NCBI GenBank assembly: GCA_017383485.1
Contig: JAFNXM010000031.1
Location: forward strand, 1-33,321
Origin: Bacteroidaceae bacterium
GTDB lineage: Bacteria > Bacteroidota > Bacteroidia > Bacteroidales > Bacteroidaceae
Direction: 5' to 3'
DNA length: 33,321 nt
This document shows positions 1 through 5,796 of the stretch, piece by piece (position 1 is the first letter of the stretch; each line of letters starts with the position of its first letter). A program made the translations under genes and the position numbers. The notes beneath the pieces are model-generated. The model did not search any database. It had not been told where the DNA came from and was given only the letters and a program-made list of their open reading frames with translations.

Positions 1-86
<86 letters not shown>

Positions 87-93
87 CTATACG

Positions 94-140
94 AACCGCT
101 TGGAAAGACAAAATGATCTTTTCAAGCGGTTTTCGTTTTG
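94..140 (+). terminator. rRNA operon terminator
   Basis: AACCGCTTG (94-102) pairs with CAAGCGGTT (123-131), extended by an A-run/T-run on the loop side, and is followed by a T-rich tract. It sits directly after the 5S gene, as expected for the end of an rRNA operon. Confidence 0.85.
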
Positions 141-177
141 TGTAGACCTGGATATACTGGCTTGGTTCTCTATCCTT

Positions 178-267
178 TCTAGAGTTTCTAGATATTCTAG
201 AAGCTCTAGATGATCTAGGTAATCTAGAAAATCTAGACTCTCTTGAATATCTAGGAACTCTAGATAT
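178..267. repeat. 9-bp tandem repeat array, TCTAGANNN x10
   Basis: Ten head-to-tail 9-bp units start at 178, 187, 196, 205, 214, 223, 232, 241, 250 and 259. Seven units carry TCTAGA exactly, two carry TCTAGG, and the unit at 241 is TCTTGA. The last three bases of each unit (GTT, TAT, AGC, TGA, TAA, AAA, CTC, ATA, AAC, TAT) look unconstrained. The core is palindromic, so the array reads alike on both strands. One frame reads as Leu at every third residue, but it has no start codon and a stop shortly before the array. Confidence 0.9.
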
Positions 268-396
268 AATTTCTTTTTAGAAGGTTTTGTTAAAGTTCTC
301 TCTTCGGTGTGACTAGTTATTTCAGCGTCGTCTTAAGAAGGCACTCCTATATTGTTTGAAAGATAAAATATACGATCTAGATGCCAAATATACGCG

Positions 397-436
397 CACG
401 TGTACATGTACATGAATATTCATATGTATGCACGTG
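397..436. repeat. Imperfect 40-bp palindrome with CACGTG ends
   Basis: CACGTG at 397-402 and 431-436 bracket a palindrome centred on GAATATTC (414-421). The inner arms ATGAATATTCAT are perfect, and the outer arms match with a two-base bulge on the left. It could form a cruciform or bind a dimeric protein. It lies about 250 bp upstream of the panE-like gene, too far to assign a role. Confidence 0.6.
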
Positions 437-615
437 ATATTGCTAAATATTTTCCTTTTCTTTTTTATATAGATGTTATAGGGAGGACAGAGTTTATAGA
501 TACAATAGGTGGTATAGAGATTATTATAAGGTGATATAGATAGAGTTCATTGGAACAATAGAAATAATATTATCCTTTGTATGAAATAGAATGATTTAAA
601 TAATTATCAATACAA

Positions 616-647
616 TTGATACTTTTATAATTTTATCAGTATATTTG
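616..647 (+). promoter_or_regulatory. Candidate promoter for the panE-like gene
   Basis: TTG at 616-618 and TATATTTG at 640-647, spaced 21 bases apart, fit the Bacteroidetes pattern of a -33 TTTG and a -7 TAnnTTTG. Transcription would start near 654, giving a leader of about 38 nt. Confidence 0.55.
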
Positions 648-691
648 CGATTAAAGTAATATATTACAAAATACAAATAATTTTCTACATT

Positions 692-1699
692 ATGAGAGTT
701 GCTATATACGGAGCTGGTTCTTTGGGCACCATCCTTGGTGCCTATATTACGAAAGGGGGGCAGCAGATTGAATTGATCAATCGCAACAAAGCACACGTTG
801 AAGCTTTGCAATCCCATGGGGCTAAGATTGTGGGCACAGTGGATTTCACTCAGGCCGTCACTGCATATACTCCTGCGGAAATGAGCGGGACCTATGATAT
901 CATCTTCCTGATGACAAAGCAACAGTACAATGCTGAAGTGGTGCAAATGCTGAAACCTTTCTTGGCTGAAGATGGTGTGTTGGTCACCTTCCAAAACGGG
1001 TTACCCGAACTACAACTGGCTGAAGTCCTGGGCAAGGAGCGTGTGCTGGGTTGTACGGTGGCGTGGGGCGCGACAATGCAGGATGCCGGCGTCTGTGAAC
1101 TGACAAGTAGTCCCGATGCGCTTTCGTTCTCATTAGGCGTAATCTCGGAGAAACGCAACAAGCATTTCGACGAAGTCAAGACGTTGTTGGAGCTCATGGG
1201 TACGGTGGAAGTTGAGGAAAATTTTATCGGCACACGATGGAGTAAACTATTGATCAATGCCGCCTTTTCGGGCATGAGCGCTGTGCTAGGTTGTACATTT
1301 GGCGAAGCTGCTGGACCACGCGATTCGCGTCGCATCGTGCAAGCCTTGATAAAGGAATGTATCGATGTATGCAAGGCGGGCGGCATACGTATCGAACCCA
1401 TGCAGGGAAAAGATATAGTCAAATTGCTTGACTACAAGAATTGCGTCAAAAGAGCCTTTTCGTACTTCATCATCCCCATCGCCATACGCAAGCATGCTAA
1501 GCTAAAAGCGAGTATGTTGCAAGACTTGGAAAAAGGCAAGTTGACCGAGGTGGATGCCATCAACGGAGCAGTGAGCGATTATGGCAGGACGGTGGGATGT
1601 TCTACCCCAATGAATGATTGCGTAGTAGACATTGTTCACCGTATCGAACGCGGTGAATTGACACCGGGGCGCGAAAATCTGAAATATTTTAACCTATAA
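692..1699 (+). CDS. panE: 2-dehydropantoate 2-reductase family protein (PanE/ApbA)
   Basis: 335 residues. The N-terminus has a Rossmann NADP-binding motif GAGSLG (residues 7-12) within MRVAIYGAGSLGTILGAYI. The middle holds RWSKLLINAAF (about 182-192), which carries the conserved lysine of ketopantoate reductases followed by the family N. The C-terminal helical domain has TEVDAINGAV (about 284), matching the family's tEiDxinG signature. Known family members reduce ketopantoate to pantoate with NADPH in coenzyme A synthesis, in the cytoplasm. Length is slightly above the E. coli enzyme (about 300). The gene stands alone with its own promoter and terminator, and no other pantothenate gene is nearby, so the substrate could be a related 2-oxo acid. 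The ATG at 692 lies directly before the Rossmann strand. Confidence 0.88.
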   Translation: MRVAIYGAGSLGTILGAYITKGGQQIELINRNKAHVEALQSHGAKIVGTVDFTQAVTAYTPAEMSGTYDIIFLMTKQQYNAEVVQMLKPFLAEDGVLVTFQNGLPELQLAEVLGKERVLGCTVAWGATMQDAGVCELTSSPDALSFSLGVISEKRNKHFDEVKTLLELMGTVEVEENFIGTRWSKLLINAAFSGMSAVLGCTFGEAAGPRDSRRIVQALIKECIDVCKAGGIRIEPMQGKDIVKLLDYKNCVKRAFSYFIIPIAIRKHAKLKASMLQDLEKGKLTEVDAINGAVSDYGRTVGCSTPMNDCVVDIVHRIERGELTPGRENLKYFNL

Positions 1700-1723
1700 T
1701 ATCACCACATACGGGTATGAACC

Positions 1724-1750
1724 AGAGGGCACTTTGTGCCCTCTTTTTTA
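1724..1750 (+). terminator. Terminator after panE-like gene
   Basis: AGAGGGCAC (1724-1732), a TTT loop, GTGCCCTCT (1736-1744), then a T-tract. The stem is perfect at 9 bp and begins about 25 bases after the stop codon. Confidence 0.92.
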
Positions 1751-1835
1751 TATGTTTCACGCTGCTGAATTTTAGGTTTTTTTACGAAAATTTAAGGTTT
1801 TATAGCAACTGTATTTGGCTTGGTGAGAAAAAGAT

Positions 1836-1933
1836 AAGACTTTTTTCAAACAAACCTAAGGAAAATTTCAACAAACCCTTGACTTTTTTCAACGAGGCGT
1901 CGCGAAATTTTCAGAAAGTCTTGACTTTTTTCT
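1836..1933. repeat. Dispersed TCGCGACG repeat, copy A
   Basis: The core CGAGGCGTCGCGAAATTTTC (1893-1912) matches, in reverse orientation, the core of the copies near 17400 and 29290. CTTGACTTTTTTC flanks it as a direct repeat (1879-1891 and 1921-1933). An outer inverted pair AAGACTTT / AAAGTCTT is also visible. This is the least symmetric of the four copies. Confidence 0.7.
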
Positions 1934-1955
1934 GTTGAAAAATAGGCAAAATAAA

Positions 1956-1985
1956 GGGGAATTACCTGTGTTTTGGCAATTCCCC
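1956..1985 (-). terminator. Hairpin with T-rich tail on the minus strand
   Basis: GGGGAATT (1956-1963) pairs with AATTCCCC (1978-1985), with two more G-C pairs inside. On the minus strand it is followed by TTTATTTT. It could terminate the DUF4923 gene's transcript or that of the orphan promoter at 1998-2029. Confidence 0.5.
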
Positions 1986-1997
1986 ATATTTGTATTA

Positions 1998-2029
1998 CAA
2001 AGATACAAAATTTTTCGTCGAAATGCAAA
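1998..2029 (-). promoter_or_regulatory. Orphan minus-strand promoter
   Basis: Minus strand: TTTG (2026-2029), a 20-base spacer, TATCTTTG (1998-2005). This is a near-ideal Bacteroidetes promoter, yet the only thing downstream is the hairpin at 1956-1985 and repeat copy A, with no gene. Confidence 0.5.
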
Positions 2030-2088
2030 TCACTTTTTGCATTCGTTAACAAATGTTCCACGGGCTTTGTCGGCCCCAATTCGCTGTC

Positions 2089-2763
2089 TTACATTTGCAT
2101 TTGTATACCTACCAAGAGGCCATCGTACGAGTCGAGCAATTTTGAGAGTGAAGAGACTGCGCTACTCTTGCTCAAAAGGGGTACTTTCTTGATCATAGCC
2201 AACAGTTTGTCTGCTTCGAAAAGGAGGCTGAGTGAATTACCACTTTTCACCACGTGTGCAGTAGTCGTTGCCAAGCCATTGAGGTAGGTCATTGTGATAG
2301 TTTTGTTTTTAGCATCAAGCGTATATTCGCCAGCCAATTGGTAGGCACCGAGTGTAGCTGTATAAGTACCGTCGCTAGCAAATGCGTACGAGCAAGCGCC
2401 CTGCTTAATACCTACTTTCGCCAAATAAGTATCGAGTTGAGCCTCGATCTTGCCTGCTGCCAATTCACCACCAGCTTTCATCAACAGATTTTCACTTTCA
2501 AACACACAGTCGCTACCGCTGAAATACCATGTACCGACGAGGTCTGATTGCTTCAAAGTAGTCGCAGAATTCAACAAAGTGCCGAGAAGGCTTTGCAATG
2601 CTTCGCCTGTGACATTAGTATTACCTTGTTCTTGTTGACCTTGTGTCAAAGCGCCGAGTACAGAACCCAACATCGAACCAGTACTGCCGTTACCACCCAA
2701 CTGAGTACAGCTTGAAAACATCATTGTTGCCAAAAGTGCAACTGAAAGAAAAAACTTTTTCAT
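2089..2763 (-). CDS. DUF4923-type lipoprotein
   Basis: 224 residues. It starts MKKFFLSVALLATMMFSSC, a lipoprotein signal peptide with the lipidated Cys at residue 19. A Gly/Ser/Gln-rich stretch follows (about 22-55). The domain then contains DLVGTWYFSGSDCVFESENL (about 74-93) and the LMKAGGELAAGKIEAQLDTY stretch, the pattern I associate with DUF4923 of Bacteroidales. This is recall, not a search. The C-terminus resembles a lipocalin-like beta sheet (GTYTATLGAYQLAGEYTLD). Function is unknown, and the protein is presumably anchored to the outer membrane. It is a single gene, convergent with panE. Confidence 0.8.
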   Translation of the reverse strand: MKKFFLSVALLATMMFSSCTQLGGNGSTGSMLGSVLGALTQGQQEQGNTNVTGEALQSLLGTLLNSATTLKQSDLVGTWYFSGSDCVFESENLLMKAGGELAAGKIEAQLDTYLAKVGIKQGACSYAFASDGTYTATLGAYQLAGEYTLDAKNKTITMTYLNGLATTTAHVVKSGNSLSLLFEADKLLAMIKKVPLLSKSSAVSSLSKLLDSYDGLLVGIQMQM

Positions 2764-3114
2764 GTTAATCGTATTTTTAATATTGAATGATTTTTATTTG
2801 TTTTCTAATGGATGAAAATTGCTAAAAAGTGTTATCATCTCTGCAAATTTGCTTATTTTTTTTAAGATAATCAAGAAAAATCGACAAAAGAGTAAATTAT
2901 ATCTGCAATCTTCTTTTATTTTTCTCTGGGTGTAGCTTTTGTCGTTTCCATTTATCATTGATATACATTTTTTAACGTGCTAAAAGGAGGGGAAATGTTT
3001 GTGCCTATCTAAAAAAAAGTTTATTTTTGCATAGCTTTTTAAATTGGGAAGATTGTGTATCTCTGCATGTTGTCACCAATTAGCTAAGGATATTACTTCT
3101 ATAAAAAGATACCT
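2764..3114. other. Divergent intergenic region
   Basis: 351 AT-rich bases between the minus-strand DUF4923 gene and the plus-strand outer-membrane operon. It holds the operon promoter (2998-3029). A minus-strand AAATTTGC around 2845-2852 could be a weak -7 box for the lipoprotein, which I do not rely on. Confidence 0.5.
2998..3029 (+). promoter_or_regulatory. Promoter of the 3115-8616 outer-membrane operon
   Basis: TTTG (2998-3001), a 20-base spacer, TATTTTTG (3022-3029) matches the Bacteroidetes housekeeping promoter very well. Transcription would start near 3036, giving a leader of about 80 nt. Confidence 0.7.
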
Positions 3115-3666
3115 ATGAAACTCTATAAACCGCTCTGCAAGATAGGCCTCGCGCTGTTCTTTCTTGCCATTTCTCTGAATTGTTTCTCACAAAGGGTGGG
3201 GGTCAAAACCAACGTCTTGGGTTGGTCAACCCTATCGCCCAACATTGGCGTAGAGTTTCGTTTGTCACGCCACTTTACATTAAACGTCGAAGGTCTTGGA
3301 AATTTGGTAGGACAATACTATGGTCGCACACATACAGCCGCCTTGATGCCAGAAGCCAGATACTGGTTTAGCGCGCGTCCCCAAGCAGGGCATTTCATCG
3401 GCGTGATGGGTGCAGGTTGTATGTATCAATGGCGATTGTACGACACCTATTATCTGGGAGATGCCGTTGGTGCGGGTCTGACCTACGGGTATAGTTTTGT
3501 ACTCAATAAGAGGTGGAGTCTGGAAACTACCCTTGGAGCAGGATGGCTACACCTCCGAGAAAAAAGATATAACGAAGGCGATGAAATACCACAATTGGCC
3601 AACCGCAGCAAGGATATGTTTGCTCCGCTGAAACTTGGCGTAACATTTGTTTACCTTATTAAATAA
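3115..3666 (+). CDS. DUF3575-type small outer-membrane beta-barrel protein
   Basis: 183 residues. A signal peptide (about 1-25, ending LNCFSQ) is followed by alternating hydrophobic strands rich in aromatic residues and glycine. VGVKTNVLGWSTLSPNIGVE (about 28-47) is the typical DUF3575 opening. The size suits an 8-stranded barrel in the outer membrane. It is first in a three-gene operon, 56 bases before the next gene. In Bacteroidales, DUF3575 proteins often sit beside OmpA-like partners and fimbrial genes, but no fimbrillin is present here. Role inferred: assembly or anchoring of a surface structure. Assignment is from recalled family patterns. Confidence 0.75.
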   Translation: MKLYKPLCKIGLALFFLAISLNCFSQRVGVKTNVLGWSTLSPNIGVEFRLSRHFTLNVEGLGNLVGQYYGRTHTAALMPEARYWFSARPQAGHFIGVMGAGCMYQWRLYDTYYLGDAVGAGLTYGYSFVLNKRWSLETTLGAGWLHLREKRYNEGDEIPQLANRSKDMFAPLKLGVTFVYLIK

Positions 3667-3722
3667 ACCAGCTCACTTATAAGACCTCGCATCCCAGGAT
3701 GTCTTTTCACATTCCTTGATAT

Positions 3723-5789
3723 ATGAAATCATACTTCTCGAAAATATTCTGCGCCGCTACGACCAGAAGCAAACGTGCACTGACTCTGTGTCTGCTTTTA
3801 GTATTCGGCATTCAATTATCTATTGCCCAAGTCATCCGCATCAGCGGCAAAGTCACCTCGAAAAGCGAAGGGCAGCCACTGATCGGCGTCAATATTCAGG
3901 ATAGCAAGACAGGCCGACTATTGGCCACCACCGATGTCGACGGACGCTTTGCTATGAACGCACACGCCAACGCTACGCTGAAATTTACCATGGTTGGAGC
4001 AGAACCCGCTACCATCAAAGTGGACGGCAGAAACGTCATCGACGTAGCACTCGTCACAGAGGATGTATTCCTGGAAGAAGCGACCGTCGTAGCCAAGCGT
4101 ATTACGGACAAAGTTACTCCCGAACCGACAGAAATCGAGGTCAAGGGTAATTATTTCTACGTCCGAACCAGAGTACGTGTACCTAAGGAAATGTTTGATC
4201 ACGACACACGCCTGGTGGTCCAACCTTTCCTGAATAATGTCACTAAGCGACAACTCAAACCCATGCGTCCACTGGTTTATGACGCTTGGGAATACAATAC
4301 TACACAAGACCGCATGTACGATTTCGATATTGACCAAGATCCTCTGGCCAAATATGTCACAATAAAGACTGACAGCATGCGCGAGGCAGGTCGGGAAAAT
4401 GATATTATCGGTTACACAGATTCTATTTACGTAGAGAATGTAAATCACGAATATTCGTGCGACATTTACATGGCTATAGAAGATTATCGCAAGGTGCTCT
4501 ATCGCGACACCACAATCATTGCTCGCGGCACCGTCAACCCACTTCGCTTCCTGGAATATGCTTTTGCCGGACAAGACATCACTGACGAAGCGCTCTACCC
4601 CAAGGAGGAATTGCAACTACGCGACACCAGGGGAGAAATGAAATTAAGGTTTGAAAGGGCAAAAAGCAACCTTAATATGGACGATGCGCAGAATCGTGAG
4701 GAGATGGATAAGCTTCATGCAGAACTCTCAACGATTGAGCTAGACAAACATTCAGATTTACAAACCCTGACTATTATTGGTAGCGCATCGCCCGAGGGGA
4801 AATATGCATCAAATATGAAGTTGGCGAAAGAGCGTCTGAACTCGGCGCTGCAAGTCGTATTGTCAAAAGTCAGCGAGGAGCAAAAGGCGAAAGCAGACTT
4901 CACCACCGAGTCAAAAGTAATACCCTGGGAAGAAGTGGTCAGGTTGCTGGAAAAAGATAGTCTGAACAAGGAAGCAGAAGCAATAAGAAACATCATAGCA
5001 CGATACAAAAACATCGATCAGCAAGGTGCGCAAATCAAAAAGCTACCTTTCTTCAAAACGATACTCCTTAATGATTATCTGCCAGAACTGAGAAAAGTGG
5101 AATATCAGATGACCTATTCTGTATTTCGCAAATTGACATTCGAAGAAATCCGTGAACTCTACAATAAGGATTACCGACAATTGTCAAAATACGAGTTCTT
5201 CCGTCTTTATCGCGAGGAACAAGATAGCGTGATGCGTGAGAAATATTGTCGTCAAGCCTTGGAAATGTATCCAAGCCTTATGGTTGCAGCCAACGACCTT
5301 CAAGCTTTGCTCATTTCTCAGAACAGACCAGAGGTAGAACTCCTAGAAAAGTTTGCAGGTGCCAAAGCTCCTGCCACAGTTAATGCTAATCATACTGTCG
5401 CACTACTCAGTGCAGGAAAATATAATGAAGCCGTCGAGGTAGCACAATACTTGCCCGACACAGAAGATACCAAGTTTATCAAAGCGATCAGCCAGGCGTT
5501 GGGTGGAAAGTACGAAGAAGCTTACCCCATCGTAGCCGAAACGGGTTTACGCAACGAAGTGTTGATGCTTCTCACGATGAAGCGCAACGAAGAAGCCTGG
5601 AAGAAGGCACAAGGCCTTGACATAGCAGATGCTATGACTTATTACATCAGAGCCATTTGCTTGAATCGTTTGGAGAAGCCTAACGAAGCTTACGACGAAC
5701 TGAAGCATGCTTTCAAAATGGACCCCAATCTTATAGAAATTGCAAGACTCGATGGCGACGTCAATGACCTTTTGCCTGAAAACAACTAA
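3723..5789 (+). CDS. Exported CarboxypepD_reg-like / OmpA-like protein with helical C-terminus
   Basis: 688 residues. The signal peptide runs to about residue 36 (FGIQLSIAQ). Residues 38-125 form a carboxypeptidase-regulatory-like beta sandwich (SGKVTSKSEGQPLIGVNIQD, then DVDGRF), the domain usually found at the N-terminus of TonB-dependent receptors. No receptor barrel or plug follows. Around residues 345-380 the LTIIGSASPEGKYASNMKLA segment with a downstream ERLNSAL resembles the peptidoglycan-binding OmpA C-terminal domain. From about 495 to the end the chain is helical and TPR-like (KYNEAVEVAQYL, KYEEAYPIVAE, KPNEAYDELKHAFKMDPN). It may be a periplasmic scaffold linking the cell wall to the barrel proteins on either side. 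The next gene begins 7 bases after its stop. Confidence 0.75.
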   Translation: MKSYFSKIFCAATTRSKRALTLCLLLVFGIQLSIAQVIRISGKVTSKSEGQPLIGVNIQDSKTGRLLATTDVDGRFAMNAHANATLKFTMVGAEPATIKVDGRNVIDVALVTEDVFLEEATVVAKRITDKVTPEPTEIEVKGNYFYVRTRVRVPKEMFDHDTRLVVQPFLNNVTKRQLKPMRPLVYDAWEYNTTQDRMYDFDIDQDPLAKYVTIKTDSMREAGRENDIIGYTDSIYVENVNHEYSCDIYMAIEDYRKVLYRDTTIIARGTVNPLRFLEYAFAGQDITDEALYPKEELQLRDTRGEMKLRFERAKSNLNMDDAQNREEMDKLHAELSTIELDKHSDLQTLTIIGSASPEGKYASNMKLAKERLNSALQVVLSKVSEEQKAKADFTTESKVIPWEEVVRLLEKDSLNKEAEAIRNIIARYKNIDQQGAQIKKLPFFKTILLNDYLPELRKVEYQMTYSVFRKLTFEEIRELYNKDYRQLSKYEFFRLYREEQDSVMREKYCRQALEMYPSLMVAANDLQALLISQNRPEVELLEKFAGAKAPATVNANHTVALLSAGKYNEAVEVAQYLPDTEDTKFIKAISQALGGKYEEAYPIVAETGLRNEVLMLLTMKRNEEAWKKAQGLDIADAMTYYIRAICLNRLEKPNEAYDELKHAFKMDPNLIEIARLDGDVNDLLPENN

Positions 5790-5796
5790 TCTCAAG

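Larger units (their letters stand above)
141..691. other. AT-rich intergenic region, no gene seen
   Basis: About 550 bases between the rRNA terminator and the panE-like gene. It contains a 9-bp tandem array (178-267), a long imperfect palindrome (397-436) and a promoter (616-647). No convincing ORF or tRNA was found on either strand. The rest is AT-rich and featureless. Confidence 0.7.
1700..2088. other. Intergenic region between convergent genes
   Basis: This 389-base gap holds the panE terminator, one copy of the dispersed TCGCGACG repeat (about 1836-1933), and on the minus strand an orphan promoter (1998-2029) running into a hairpin (1956-1985). Short ORFs on both strands here are low-complexity Phe/Lys-rich readings of T- and A-rich repeats, and no gene is supported. 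Confidence 0.6.

Noticed and set aside
178-267. CRISPR-like array
   Set aside because: The units are 9 bp with 3 variable bases, far too short for CRISPR repeats and spacers, and no cas gene is present. No CRISPR was seen elsewhere in the window.
179-280. Leu-every-third-residue reading of the 9-bp array, like a leucine-rich repeat protein
   Set aside because: No start codon in the frame, a stop (TAG) at 143-145 upstream and another at 278-280; too short to be a gene. Kept as a DNA repeat.
1846-2079. 77-codon minus-strand frame between panE and the DUF4923 gene
   Set aside because: It reads through repeat copy A and a terminator-like hairpin; the Phe/Lys/Leu-rich product is a translation of the repeat.
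5740-5796. Upstream ATG extending the five-module protein by 19 residues
   Set aside because: It lies inside the preceding gene and would put 19 residues before a good signal peptide. ATG 5797 fits better.
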